Counted from the first letter of the stretch, positions 7,773 to 16,823 are shown. The stretch: 47,827 nt of DNA from Loigolactobacillus iwatensis (GCF_003950295.1 NZ_RHNP01000021.1:1-47827); one strand, 5' to 3'. Notes: generated by a model not told the origin, from the sequence alone. Made by a program: numbers and translations.

Positions 7773-8549
7773 TTAGCGCAGTAAGTTGAAGTGCCGCAAG
7801 CCTTGAATAATGCCGCCTTCAGTATTTTTAGCGGTGATGTATTCAGCACGGTCCTTCACGGCCGTGATACCGTTACCCATTGCGATGGGGTGATCAACGG
7901 TGTTTAACATTGGAATATCATTAGTGCCATCACCGAAAGCGTAAGTTGGAACATCCTCCAGGCCCATTTTTTTAATTAAAGTATTAATTCCAAATTGTTT
8001 GGATTCACCTTTTAAAATGGTATCCATTGAGTAAGGAGAGTTGCGGTAAAAGGTCAATTGTTCACCGTAAGGGTAGATATAACGTTTATCATTATCTTTT
8101 GTAATGATGAGTAACATATAAACGGGATTAGATTTATAGAAATTAGGATCAACTTCAGGTTCAGGTGCGTTAACGTACTGATATTGTTTTTTGACCGTAT
8201 CAGTCATTCGTGAAACGCGGTAACCTTTATCGTTATAATAAGCAACAGCATCGCCATGTTCTTCTGCAATTGTCGTTATTTTACCAACTAACGTTTGATC
8301 AATATTACCTTGGTAGATTGGTTGACCATTGTAAACAACGTAGGCACCATTAAGTGAAACAAAGGAGTTAATGCCCGTTTGCAAAAAGATATTAAGTACT
8401 TCCGATGGTGAACGGCCAGTTGAAATAATTGGAAGTACATTTTGAGCGCGTAAACTACGAACTGCGACTTGAACATCTAAATCAATTCTTGATTGGGCGT
8501 TCATAAGCGTTGCATCTAAATCGAAAAAAACTAATGCACGGTAGGCCAA
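7773..8549 (-). CDS. Cof-type HAD-IIB phosphatase
   Basis: 258-aa cytoplasmic hydrolase of the haloacid dehalogenase superfamily, subclass IIB. Motif I is FFDLDATL (residues 8-15; first Asp the nucleophile), motif II is ISTGRS (about 42-47), a motif III lysine lies in the KGESKQFGI region (K in cap/core boundary), and motif IV is GDGTNDIPML (about 206-215). The residue after the second Asp is Ala rather than the usual Gly (DLDAT for DLDGT), which is tolerated in this family. The start is TTG 8549, preceded by AAGGAGAGG. The substrate is probably a sugar phosphate or nucleotide-like phosphate and cannot be told from sequence. It is monocistronic. Confidence 0.85.
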   Translation of the reverse strand: MAYRALVFFDLDATLMNAQSRIDLDVQVAVRSLRAQNVLPIISTGRSPSEVLNIFLQTGINSFVSLNGAYVVYNGQPIYQGNIDQTLVGKITTIAEEHGDAVAYYNDKGYRVSRMTDTVKKQYQYVNAPEPEVDPNFYKSNPVYMLLIITKDNDKRYIYPYGEQLTFYRNSPYSMDTILKGESKQFGINTLIKKMGLEDVPTYAFGDGTNDIPMLNTVDHPIAMGNGITAVKDRAEYITAKNTEGGIIQGLRHFNLLR

Positions 8550-8791
8550 TTGAATCCTCTCCTTAGTTTGGCAAACTATTTAGATTTAATTCTAGTTTAA
8601 CAAAGTTATTAAGGATAACAAAGCTTGTTTCTGAAAATTATGTGACGTTTTTGCGAATAAACTCTAAACTTTCAATAACATTAAAAAAAGCCAATTAAAT
8701 TAAGGAAGATTATTGTATAATGTGAGTAGTTTCGAACTAAATTCTAATTAAAAAATAATTATTTTTAAAAACGCTGAAGGAGCGATTTTGC

Positions 8792-9520
8792 ATGAAGTTA
8801 CTAATGATTGAAGACAACAAATCCGTCTCCGAAATGATGAATATGTTTTTTACAAAAGAAAATTGGGACGTTGAATTTGCCTATGATGGCAATGAGGCAA
8901 TCGATAAGTTTAAGCAATCACCTGATGACTGGGATATTATCACATTGGACCTTAATTTGCCAGGAATTGACGGGATGCAGGTTGCTCAAGAAATTCGCAA
9001 GGCTTCCCAGACGGTCCCGATAATTATGTTAACGGCCCGTGATTCCGAGTCCGACCAAGTTCTAGGGTTAGAAATGGGTGCGGATGATTATGTTACTAAG
9101 CCGTTTAGTCCAATGACCCTAATCGCTCGAATTAAAGCCTTGCATCGGCGGGCTGAGTTAGGTGAGCCGGCTAAGGCAGATGAAAATAAAGAAGCCACAT
9201 CAGGGTTTGATGTTCAAACGGATCATTTCCGGCTGAATACAAAAACCCGTGAGGCTTATTTGTTGGATAAGCAAATTGAGGGCTTAACGCCAAAAGAATT
9301 TGATTTGTTATACACGCTAGCCAAAAATCCAAAGCAGGTTTTTTCCCGGGAACAACTATTGGAATTAGTCTGGGATTACCAGTACTACGGCGATGAACGG
9401 ACAGTAGATGCTCATATCAAAAAATTACGGCAAAAAATTGAAAAAGTTGGTCCGCAAATCATTCAAACGGTTTGGGGTGTTGGGTATAAATTTGATGATT
9501 CGGGCGTGGTTGCCTCATGA
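8792..9520 (+). CDS. OmpR/PhoB-type response regulator
   Basis: 242 aa. The receiver domain (1-120) has acidic residues E7/D8, phosphoacceptor D53 (in ITLDLNLPG), switch T (LTARDS) and lysine in VTKPFSP. The DNA-binding winged helix (about 140-236) has EFDLLYTLAKNPKQVFSREQLL and the wing RTVDAHIKKLRQKI...WGVGYKF. It binds direct repeats near target promoters after phosphorylation. Its stop codon overlaps the kinase start by 4 bp (ATGA), so the two are translationally coupled. The start ATG has GAAGGAGCG upstream. The regulon is unknown; the converging permease/dead-ABC pair is on the other strand. Confidence 0.93.
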   Translation: MKLLMIEDNKSVSEMMNMFFTKENWDVEFAYDGNEAIDKFKQSPDDWDIITLDLNLPGIDGMQVAQEIRKASQTVPIIMLTARDSESDQVLGLEMGADDYVTKPFSPMTLIARIKALHRRAELGEPAKADENKEATSGFDVQTDHFRLNTKTREAYLLDKQIEGLTPKEFDLLYTLAKNPKQVFSREQLLELVWDYQYYGDERTVDAHIKKLRQKIEKVGPQIIQTVWGVGYKFDDSGVVAS

Positions 9521-10986
9521 AATTAATTTATCAGCAAATGTTGGCTTTTTTTGCGGTTATTATGACGACCCTCCTGATTGTGGGGGCCTTTTTCATCCAG
9601 TTTACTACGCGAATGGTTTACAGTAGCACTTGGGATCAGCTGGAAGGTTACGCTGATAGTTTGATGCAACAGGCAATGTCGGTTGATCAACGAACGAATT
9701 CATCCCACGGTTTTCAAATCAGTATGTTGAAAAACAGTGAGGCCGTTTTATCGCACCAGAAAGTTCATTTTGCGATTTTTAATCAGAATAACCAAATGAT
9801 TTATCCAACACAAAATGATGGCATTGTGCGGCAACTGAGTAAACAAGATTGGAATAAGTTGCAGAAGGGGGAACGGATTCACCGGACCTCTGACCACGGC
9901 ACAAATGTTTTAAACAGTCGGGCTGAAATGACGGATGTTTTGGTGCCTTACTTCTATAATGGTAAATTACGGGCGGTTATTTCGGTGGGTTCGTTAGTGT
10001 CAGATATTCGGGCTAATATCAGCAAAATTGAGCATAATTTATTTATTGCACTGTTAATTTCAAGTGTGGCCGCCATTATTTTGAGCTATGTGTTAGCCCG
10101 TTACCAAGTTTTACGAATCAACCGGGTTCGGGGAGCTGCGCACAAGGTTGCCCGGGGTGATTTTGATATTCACCTTGAAGAAAAAAATCGGGATGAGCTT
10201 GATGATTTGGCGCAGGACTTTAACAAAATGGCCGTTTCATTGCGCGGTTCAAATGAGGAAATTAAACGCCAGGAAGATCGGCGACGTCAATTTATGGCCG
10301 ATGCAGCCCACGAAATGCGTACGCCGCTAACGACAATCAATGGCTTATTAGAAGGACTTCAGTACGACGCAATTCCAGAAGATATGCGGGGAAAGAGCAT
10401 TGAATTAATGCAAAATGAAACCAAGCGTTTGATTCGAATTGTAAATGAAAATTTGGATTACGAAAAAATTCGGACTAACCAAATTACGTTGTCTCGTCGT
10501 AATTTTGATTCAACGGATGCACTAAATAATATTGTATTACAATTGACTAAAAAGGCGGAAGAGGCCGGTGATAAGTTGGTTCTTACCCCTGGTCCAGCGG
10601 TCACGATTTACGCTGATTATGATCGTTTTGTTCAGGTGATGTTTAATGTGGTTCAAAACGGAATTCAATTTACCCAAAATGGGACGATTACAATTACAGC
10701 AAAACGTGGGTACCATGAATCGATTTTCGCAGTAGCGGATACCGGAATTGGGATGACTAAGGCTCAACTTAAAAATATCTGGGAACGGTATTACAAGGCA
10801 GACCCATCACGTAAGAACACTAAGTACGGTGAATCAGGCCTAGGACTTGCAATTGTTCATCAACTTGTTCAATTACATGGTGGTCAGATAAAGGTTGAAA
10901 GTGAAAAGGATCAAGGAACAACCTTTACGTTGACCTTCCCTGATGAACAGACAAGTCAGGATAAAGAAACTAAAAAGATTGAATAG
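9517..10986 (+). CDS. Membrane sensor histidine kinase
   Basis: 489-aa partner of the preceding response regulator. TM1 is about 8-30. An extracytoplasmic sensor of about 140 residues follows, then TM2 (about 173-193), HAMP (about 194-247), DHp with H265 in AAHEMRTPLTTI, and the ATPase domain with N box (VQNGIQF), G1 (DTGIGM) and G2 (GLGLAIV). The extracytoplasmic domain is large, unlike the intramembrane-sensing kinases of the BceS type. The tail after residue 475 is charged. A bidirectional hairpin ends the operon at about 11039. The signal is unknown. Confidence 0.93.
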   Translation: MKLIYQQMLAFFAVIMTTLLIVGAFFIQFTTRMVYSSTWDQLEGYADSLMQQAMSVDQRTNSSHGFQISMLKNSEAVLSHQKVHFAIFNQNNQMIYPTQNDGIVRQLSKQDWNKLQKGERIHRTSDHGTNVLNSRAEMTDVLVPYFYNGKLRAVISVGSLVSDIRANISKIEHNLFIALLISSVAAIILSYVLARYQVLRINRVRGAAHKVARGDFDIHLEEKNRDELDDLAQDFNKMAVSLRGSNEEIKRQEDRRRQFMADAAHEMRTPLTTINGLLEGLQYDAIPEDMRGKSIELMQNETKRLIRIVNENLDYEKIRTNQITLSRRNFDSTDALNNIVLQLTKKAEEAGDKLVLTPGPAVTIYADYDRFVQVMFNVVQNGIQFTQNGTITITAKRGYHESIFAVADTGIGMTKAQLKNIWERYYKADPSRKNTKYGESGLGLAIVHQLVQLHGGQIKVESEKDQGTTFTLTFPDEQTSQDKETKKIE

Positions 10987-10996
10987 TAACCAAAAA

Positions 10997-11039
10997 AATA
11001 GTAAAAGGCCAGGACAAAAAGTCCTGGCCTTTTACTATT
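10997..11039. terminator. Bidirectional terminator between the kinase and the ABC-like gene
   Basis: A perfect 19-bp inverted repeat around a 5-nt A loop. The minus strand ends in a long T run, so it serves mainly the 11092-12457 operon, and probably also the kinase operon. Confidence 0.85.
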
Positions 11040-11045
11040 TCTGAT

Positions 11046-11062
11046 CATTGCTCTAGAACGTG
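11046..11062 (-). repeat. GTTCTAGAGC dispersed repeat, copy A
   Basis: CACGTTCTAGAGCAATG on the minus strand, immediately 5' of the terminator for the minus-strand operon. Weaker similarity to the other copies continues for about 15 bp (ATCAGAAATAG for TACGGAAACAA). Confidence 0.7.
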
Positions 11063-11091
11063 AACCAAAACTAACTTTTGCCCAGCTCCCC

Positions 11092-11670
11092 TTATTTTTG
11101 TACGAAAGGTGGTGTGTCCAGGCTAGCTTGGGGATTAGCCTGAATTAATTCTTGGTTAGCCGTTAAGATAATAATTGAAGTATCAATATCGTGGATGATG
11201 CTGTCGAATTCAGTCATAATTTGCCGAACCACCGTTACTGGCAATTGATCTAATAAAGTATCAATGATGATTACTTTTTTGCCAGCAAGCAGCTGCCGGT
11301 AAAATTGGACGTAAAAATGTTGGAGTGGCGTTAAATCCTTGCCTAATGTTTCAAAAAAGTCGCGATTGCTAATGAGATTAGTTTCAAAACGTTCCCAAAG
11401 TTTTGTGTGTTTAACTTGCGCATTATCAAAACTAATTAAAATATTTTCTTTCGCGGATAAATAGGGTAGAATCGAATTTTTTTCTTGAGTAATTAGGCCA
11501 ATTCTTTTGAGTAGATGATTTTTGGCGAATAGACGGACGTAGCAACGGTAAATCTTTTTTGCCGTTGCAGGTGAAGGCGTATAAATTAAAAATAATTTAT
11601 TTTTCGGAAAAGCTTGTTGCCATTCCTCAATGAAATTATTTTTTTGCTTTGTTGGTCTGAAATCAAACAA
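11092..11670 (-). CDS. Degenerate ABC-transporter ATPase-like protein
   Basis: 192 aa when started at TTG 11670, which has AGGTG five nt upstream; the longer frame to 11781 would overlap the permease by 100 bp and lacks a better start. The order of ABC ATPase landmarks is recognisable. At the Walker A place is a broken loop (YTPSPATAKKIY, no GxxGxGKS/T). A Q-loop region follows (GLITQEKNSILPYLSAKENI), then a ruined signature (LTPLQHFYVQFYRQLL for LSGGQQQR) and Walker B-like VIIID followed by Thr instead of Glu. It should neither bind nor hydrolyse ATP normally. It follows the permease stop by 10 nt, so the pair is probably co-translated. Confidence 0.6.
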   Translation of the reverse strand: MFDFRPTKQKNNFIEEWQQAFPKNKLFLIYTPSPATAKKIYRCYVRLFAKNHLLKRIGLITQEKNSILPYLSAKENILISFDNAQVKHTKLWERFETNLISNRDFFETLGKDLTPLQHFYVQFYRQLLAGKKVIIIDTLLDQLPVTVVRQIMTEFDSIIHDIDTSIIILTANQELIQANPQASLDTPPFVQK

Positions 11671-11680
11671 GTAAACACCT

Positions 11681-12457
11681 CTATTCAAAAATAGTGCGAC
11701 TAATGTGCCAATTATAGAGTAAGGCAGGTAAGTAACTTGCGGTGAAAACGATTGAGCCACCGCGCCATAGGATACTAGCAAAGTATTGACTATAGTCAGT
11801 TAAGAAACTCGACGACAGATCTGCTCCCCCAAACAATAATAAGTGACCATTAAAGGGAGTTACTTGATTCGAAAAGATTCGATTCAGATTACCCCAACCA
11901 GCGGCCGTGGGAGAATTTTTTAAATTAGCTAAAGTAGCTGATAATGAATCAATGAATAGTCGTTGGTTTATTCGCTCTAAAAGCGCCATAAATGGTGCCT
12001 GGAGGCAAAGTAGCAATGTTACCACGACAAAGTAGATTAGTAGAAATAATGCAACGTTTTCAAGGGCAAATTGCCAACTGATGGTTGTAAAGTTTTTGCC
12101 AGCCAACCGGTAAGCAATTAATTCAGAACGGCGGTGAATCAGGCTAACTATACTAGCAATTAGGATGATCAAGGCCAAGGCCCAGAGTAAAACAACAAAA
12201 ATTGTTTGTTCATTTTTCATTAATGTTTCGTGAACTAGAATAATCTGCCGTAACGCCGGAAATTTAGAAATATTAGCGGCGTGCTGGTCGATCATTCCGA
12301 GGCGAACCTGGAAAAGATTTAGAGCACTACGCTGAAAGTCCCTGATTATTAAACAACTTAAACCTAATACTAAAAAAAGTGCCGTAACAATCCCTAAAGT
12401 ACCAGCATATTTGCGGTGGTACAGTAAACTAGCAAATACTCGTTGCACAATTCTCAT
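11681..12457 (-). CDS. FtsX-like ABC permease subunit
   Basis: 258-aa membrane protein. TM1 (about 18-38) is followed by an external segment of about 55 aa, TM2 (about 85-108), the cytoplasmic FtsX-type motif RRSELIAYRLAGKNFTTISWQFALEN, TM3 (about 135-158), a loop, and a final hydrophobic segment near the C terminus. This matches the FtsX/MacB permease fold at short length. The ATG has GAGGTG upstream. Its stop lies in the ribosome binding site of the dead ABC-like gene, which should be its partner. A converging two-component system lies on the other side. Substrate unknown; such permeases can be mechanotransmitters rather than pumps. Confidence 0.65.
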   Translation of the reverse strand: MRIVQRVFASLLYHRKYAGTLGIVTALFLVLGLSCLIIRDFQRSALNLFQVRLGMIDQHAANISKFPALRQIILVHETLMKNEQTIFVVLLWALALIILIASIVSLIHRRSELIAYRLAGKNFTTISWQFALENVALFLLIYFVVVTLLLCLQAPFMALLERINQRLFIDSLSATLANLKNSPTAAGWGNLNRIFSNQVTPFNGHLLLFGGADLSSSFLTDYSQYFASILWRGGSIVFTASYLPALLYNWHISRTIFE

Positions 12458-12571
12458 CTTTTCACCTCATCACAAAAATAATTATAAAGGTATAGTTTGA
12501 AAAAAGTATGAACATCTGCTACAAATACTAGAAATTTAAAGGAAAAAATTAAGTTTTATTAGAAATTTGTG

Positions 12572-12621
12572 CGTAAAAAAGGGTAAAAGCAAATTTTGTT
12601 TTGCTTTTACCCCTTTTTTAC
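12572..12621. terminator. Bidirectional terminator downstream of the LTA synthase
   Basis: About 22-bp arms (CGTAAAAAAGGG...CCCCTTTTTTACG with one bulged C) around a short loop, AT-flanked. On the minus strand it ends the LtaS-like gene. Confidence 0.75.
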
Positions 12622-12633
12622 GTGCTAGTTCAG

Positions 12634-14796
12634 TTAGTTTCCTGAACCAGAGAAGAAATCCTGGTAGGAGGAGCTATTTGCTGAATCAGATTGACTGTCG
12701 TTATCAGCGGACACATCGTGGTGATTAAGTTCAGGTGCGTCCGTCTTGTAGAGATCAGTGGTACTTTGATCGTTGTTCTTAGAAAAGAGACTGGTTGATT
12801 TATTTCCTAATTGATCACGAATTTTTTTAGCTTTTGCAAAGTCGTTGTGGTAATTATAATCTTCCGGATTAACTGGTGTGAATCCTGCTGGTGTGTAGAA
12901 GCGCAGCAAGTTTTTGTTGTTGACAGTATCAGAAAGTTGAAGTTCTTTTTGGACCTTAGTCGAATCCTTAGCGATTTGTTGTTTTAAGGTGGCACTTGGA
13001 TGAGTGACTAGGGAACCATCGCTATTCTTATAAATATTATCATCAACAACCGTATATTCCGGCGTCACAAAGTTAGAATTGCGGAAAGGAACGACTTGAT
13101 CATGTTTAGCGGAAAAAAGATCGGTTCCAAATTGAACGTAGCCGCGGTTATTAATGCCTAGTAAATGTTCTAAGGTTGGTAACACATCAATTTCACCGCC
13201 ATATTGTGGTTGAATTCCGCCATTATGTTGACCAGGAATGTGGATCATAAATGGAACACGCTGTAGCTGAGCGTTATCGTAATCATTCCAAGTATCAGCC
13301 GATTTACCCAGCAATGGTGCAAGACTAAGGTTATCTGAATTAGAAATTCCATAGTGGTCACCATATAAAATAATAATCGATTTTTCATATAAACCGGAAG
13401 CCTTTAAGTAGTTAAAGAATTCGTGGACCGATTGATCCAAATAGTGGGCGGTAGCGAAGTAATTATCGACTGCCTTATCACCAGTGTTTGGAATTGGAAA
13501 ATCGCCGTCTTCCTTGTCTAATGGGAATGGAAAATGATTAGTTACGGTAATAAATTTAGCGTAAAACGGTTGTTGCAATTGCTCAAGGTACTTGATTGAA
13601 CCTTGGAAAAGTAGTTTATCCTTGAGGCCGTACTGTTCTGAACGATCACCAGTTGTATCAAAGTAGCTGGCATCGTAGAAATTATCGTAACCAAAGTTCT
13701 TATAAACGTTGTTTCGATTCCAAAAAGAGCCAACGTTACCGTGGAAAACGGCGGAGGTGTAGCCGGCCTGTTGCTTTAAAATGGCCGGTGCCGCTTGGAA
13801 CGTGTTATCTGAACCTAAGGCAGTAAAAACGGAGCCTTGAGGTAATCCGTAGACCCCAGTTTCAAGCATATTCTCCGCGTCACTGGTTTTTCCTTGGCCA
13901 ACTTGATGGAAAAAGTTACTAAAAGAGTAGGTTTGATTATCGTGATACAGGCTGTTTAAAAATGGTGTGACGGTTTCACCGTTAACTTTATCGTCAATTA
14001 AGAACTGTTGGAAACTTTCTAAGTGAATAACGATAACATTTTTACCTTTAGCGATATCGTACATTTTCGGGTTAGGTGCGGCGTAATGCTGATTGATAAA
14101 GTTCATAACGCTGTCAAGGTCCGCACTATCTGCGGAAGCACGAACTTGGTTGTTTTGTGCCGTTTTAACGGCGTCATAAACGGTAAAAGCATCTAAGCCT
14201 AAGTATTTGACAATGTAATTCCGATCAAAAGTACGTGAAAGTAACTGCGGGCGATCAGCCTCACCTAATGTTAAGTTAATCGAGAATAACAAAACTGCCA
14301 CTGATGTAATTGCTAACGGTAGCCGTCGAGAAACTGGTCGTTTATCTGGCTTAATCAACCGAGCTAGCAATAAAACGGCAAGAATAATAATGTCAATCCA
14401 ATAAATAAAGTCATGGGGACTAGCCAGGGCCAAGGAACTACCGCTTAAGCCCTCGGAAACCTTTGAATAGCCAAGCATGGTATTGATGGTCATAAAATCT
14501 GTAAATTGCCGGTAATAAATAATGTTGAAATAAAGTAGCGCCGTGTTGGCAGTATCAATCAGAAGTAGCGTGACGTAGCTTAGCCATGGGCGTTTGATAT
14601 AAAGCGTCAAACCAAATAACAGCAAGGTAGTTGCAATTGGATTGATCCATAAAATAAGGTGTTGAAAAATGCCGCTAATTCCAAGAGAAAAATCTAAATA
14701 GTAGGCAATGATTGTTTTTAACCAAAAAAGTCCAACGACTAAGGCAAAAAAGCCACTACGTCGTTTCCAAAATTGGGATTTTAAGATTGATTTCAA
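12634..14796 (-). CDS. ltaS: Lipoteichoic acid synthase (LtaS family)
   Basis: 720-aa polytopic membrane enzyme that polymerises glycerol phosphate from phosphatidylglycerol onto the LTA anchor at the outer face of the membrane. Five N-terminal TM segments (first about 200 residues) precede an external sulfatase-type domain. This has Glu in VIVIHLESFQ (metal ligand), catalytic Thr near residue 303 in QGKTSDAENM, HGN (VFHGNVGSFW) and YGDHYG metal ligands. The C-terminal 80 residues are polar and serine/asparagine-rich, longer than the catalytic core needs. The start is TTG 14796 with GAGGAG upstream. LtaS and LtaP-type primases share this layout, so the primase role is not excluded. A promoter lies at 14861-14832. 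Confidence 0.9.
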   Translation of the reverse strand: MKSILKSQFWKRRSGFFALVVGLFWLKTIIAYYLDFSLGISGIFQHLILWINPIATTLLLFGLTLYIKRPWLSYVTLLLIDTANTALLYFNIIYYRQFTDFMTINTMLGYSKVSEGLSGSSLALASPHDFIYWIDIIILAVLLLARLIKPDKRPVSRRLPLAITSVAVLLFSINLTLGEADRPQLLSRTFDRNYIVKYLGLDAFTVYDAVKTAQNNQVRASADSADLDSVMNFINQHYAAPNPKMYDIAKGKNVIVIHLESFQQFLIDDKVNGETVTPFLNSLYHDNQTYSFSNFFHQVGQGKTSDAENMLETGVYGLPQGSVFTALGSDNTFQAAPAILKQQAGYTSAVFHGNVGSFWNRNNVYKNFGYDNFYDASYFDTTGDRSEQYGLKDKLLFQGSIKYLEQLQQPFYAKFITVTNHFPFPLDKEDGDFPIPNTGDKAVDNYFATAHYLDQSVHEFFNYLKASGLYEKSIIILYGDHYGISNSDNLSLAPLLGKSADTWNDYDNAQLQRVPFMIHIPGQHNGGIQPQYGGEIDVLPTLEHLLGINNRGYVQFGTDLFSAKHDQVVPFRNSNFVTPEYTVVDDNIYKNSDGSLVTHPSATLKQQIAKDSTKVQKELQLSDTVNNKNLLRFYTPAGFTPVNPEDYNYHNDFAKAKKIRDQLGNKSTSLFSKNNDQSTTDLYKTDAPELNHHDVSADNDSQSDSANSSSYQDFFSGSGN

Positions 14797-14831
14797 GCTG
14801 AAAGCAGCTCCTCTGCTAAGATTCTTTCGCT

Positions 14832-14861
14832 ATTCTACCTGTTATAGAAAACAAAAGTCAA
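14832..14861 (-). promoter_or_regulatory. Likely promoter of the LTA synthase gene
   Basis: On the minus strand, TTGACT (14861-14856), 18-bp spacer and TAGAAT (14837-14832), about 35 bp before the TTG start. Confidence 0.5.
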
Positions 14862-14978
14862 ACTTGTGTAAGTATCCCACAAATTAGTAAAGTTTTTACA
14901 AAGCTCATGCAAATTACTTATCTGAAAAAGAACTTCTGGTAGACTAAATGAGAAAGTTACAATTGGGCAGGTGATAGG

Positions 14979-15617
14979 ATGATTTTTTTGGGGCCGTTAT
15001 ACCGGCTAGTGGTTGAACAATACGCAGCACATATTAACCACTTTCCGTTAATTCGTTTAATTTTTTACAGTGTTGATAAAACAATGTTATATTTTTTATT
15101 CTTTTTAATCATCCGTTGGTTATTTATCGTCCGGCGCCATTTGCAACTTCGTCGGTGGTCCTTTTGGCGTCATGAATTACTTCTTTACCTATTTGTTTTC
15201 TATTTAATGTTATTATACGCATTAACTGTCTTTCGTGGCATTTATTTTCCTAAACAATTAGTCGCTCACTTGGCCTTACCTCGGGGGGAGATCAACTTAC
15301 GTCCTTTTGTAGAGACAATGAAACTTACTCAAGGACAGTCAATGGTTGACTTTATCTACAACTTATACGGCAACATTTTATGGTTTATTCCCTTTGGTTT
15401 GGGACTTGGGGTTATAACCCGGAAGAAAAATTGGTTGCTTAGTTTAATACCAGTTGTTTTATTCAGTGCCATTGTTTCGCTTTCAATTGAAACTTGTCAG
15501 TATTTTCTATCTACAGGAATTGCTGATATTGATGACCTAATATTTAATACCATTGGTGGTTTACTAGGCTTTTGCGTTTATGGCGTTTGGCGCCTAGTGA
15601 GAAGTATTTGGCGTTAA
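14979..15617 (+). CDS. VanZ-like membrane protein
   Basis: 212-aa membrane protein of the VanZ/teicoplanin-resistance-like family. Helices are visible around 35-55, 70-90, 125-145, 155-175 and 183-203. Typical VanZ phrases are REINLRPF (the N-L-x-P-F motif), YNLYGNILWFIPFGLGLG and the conserved SLSIETCQYFLSTGIADIDDLIFNTIGGLLGF. The function of VanZ domains is not settled; some confer teicoplanin or lipoglycopeptide tolerance. The ATG has AGGTGATAG upstream. It diverges from the LTA synthase, so a shared cell-envelope role is plausible but inferred. Confidence 0.88.
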   Translation: MIFLGPLYRLVVEQYAAHINHFPLIRLIFYSVDKTMLYFLFFLIIRWLFIVRRHLQLRRWSFWRHELLLYLFVFYLMLLYALTVFRGIYFPKQLVAHLALPRGEINLRPFVETMKLTQGQSMVDFIYNLYGNILWFIPFGLGLGVITRKKNWLLSLIPVVLFSAIVSLSIETCQYFLSTGIADIDDLIFNTIGGLLGFCVYGVWRLVRSIWR

Positions 15618-15836
15618 ACATAAAATGGGGCGTAGCACTTTTTTGAAACGCTAATTTAGCCAACAATAAATAAGGATAGACCAAATCTTTTTGTGGTGTT
15701 GGCTGCGTTTTGTGTATAAAATCACACTTTCAATGAAAACGTGTGTGAATAGTCTATTTTTGAAATTAAGAACAAAAGCGGCGTTTAAAAAGCAATCTAT
15801 ACCATTTTTCGGACTGATTTAATTAAGGAAAAAAGG

Positions 15837-15865
15837 TTGCAAGTCGACTTTGTAAACGTTAAAAT
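15837..15865 (+). promoter_or_regulatory. Promoter of the glucose uptake gene with overlapping cre site
   Basis: TTGCAA (15837-15842), 17-bp spacer, TAAAAT (15860-15865). A near-consensus catabolite-responsive element, TGTAAACGTTAAAA (15851-15864; 13 of 14 with TGWAARCGYTWNCW), covers the spacer and -10, a position expected to give repression by CcpA. The rest of 15618-15902 holds a TCACAC...GTGTGA hairpin and no gene. Confidence 0.6.
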
Positions 15866-15902
15866 AACATTTCGTAAATAAAGAGAGAATAGAGGAAAAG
15901 TA

Positions 15903-16763
15903 GTGAATATTTTAATTGCATTAATTCCTGCAGTTGCTTGGGGGAGTATTGGGCTTGTTAGCGGCAAGCTTGGCGGTAACGCCTACCAGCAAACGTTAGG
16001 GATGACGATCGGCGCACTTATCTTTTCTTTGGGCGCGTATTTGGTTTATCAACCTGTTTTAGATGTGAAGGTTTTCGTCGTCGGAATTGCCTCTGGACTA
16101 TTATGGAGTGTCGGTCAAGGTCAGCAATTTCAATCGATGCAGGTTATGGGTGTGTCGCGCACAGTACCAATGTCAACCGGGATGCAACTTGTTGGTAACA
16201 CACTTGCTGGCGCTTTGTTATTTCATGAATGGCAGACCACGCGTGAAGTGACGCTTGGTTCAATTGCACTGGTTATTTTGATTATTGGTGCAACTTTAAC
16301 TTCTCGTAAGGATCCTAGTAGTACAGCAGACGATTCGAGGGATTCCGAAGTCGGTAAAGGGATGCGCATCCTGTTAGTCTCAACAATTGGCTATATGGGT
16401 TATACGGTTATTGTTGATTGGGGCCAAGTTAACGCCATCGCGGTTATTTTACCGCAAGCAATTGGAATGTTGCTTGGTGCTTGTATCATGTCATACGGCA
16501 AAAAGGCATTGGGTAAGGCAACGGCCAAGAATATTTTAACCGGATTACTTTGGGGTGCCGGGAATATTTTCATGTTCCTTTCGATTCCTAAAGTTGGTTT
16601 AGCGGTTAGTTACTCACTGTCTCAGTGTGGGATCATTATTTCAACATTAGGTAGTATCTTCTTACTTGGTGAAAAGAAGACCAAGAAGGAAATGGTTTAC
16701 GTTACCCTAGGTTGTTTATTCGTCATTGCGGGTGGCGTCTTACTAGGCTACATGAAAGCATAA
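15903..16763 (+). CDS. GRP-type sugar uptake protein (GlcU/RbsU family)
   Basis: 286-aa integral membrane transporter of the glucose/ribose porter family within the drug/metabolite transporter superfamily. It has about ten TM segments with the family phrases PAVAWGSIGLVSGKLGG, GIASGLLWSVGQGQQFQSMQVMG and LTGLLWGAGNIFMFLSIPKVGLAVSYSLSQ. It imports glucose (GlcU) or ribose (RbsU), probably by proton symport; glucose is favoured because pgi follows and no ribokinase is present. The start is GTG 15903 after GAGGAAAAG. The promoter overlaps a cre site, so expression should fall when preferred PTS sugars are used. A terminator follows at 16774-16823. Confidence 0.85.
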   Translation: MNILIALIPAVAWGSIGLVSGKLGGNAYQQTLGMTIGALIFSLGAYLVYQPVLDVKVFVVGIASGLLWSVGQGQQFQSMQVMGVSRTVPMSTGMQLVGNTLAGALLFHEWQTTREVTLGSIALVILIIGATLTSRKDPSSTADDSRDSEVGKGMRILLVSTIGYMGYTVIVDWGQVNAIAVILPQAIGMLLGACIMSYGKKALGKATAKNILTGLLWGAGNIFMFLSIPKVGLAVSYSLSQCGIIISTLGSIFLLGEKKTKKEMVYVTLGCLFVIAGGVLLGYMKA

Positions 16764-16773
16764 TTGATTTTAG

Positions 16774-16823
16774 AAATACGGACTAGGTAATTAGTTGAAT
16801 CTAATACTTATTCCGTATTTTTA
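16774..16823 (+). terminator. Terminator after the sugar uptake gene
   Basis: AAATACGGA paired with TCCGTATTT and an inner imperfect stem, followed by a T-rich tract. Confidence 0.75.

Noticed and set aside
11671-11781. Extended start for the degenerate ABC-like protein, overlapping the permease by 100 bp
   Set aside because: The hydrophobic extension is the permease C-terminal coding sequence read in another frame; a TTG with AGGTG upstream at 11670 is better placed.
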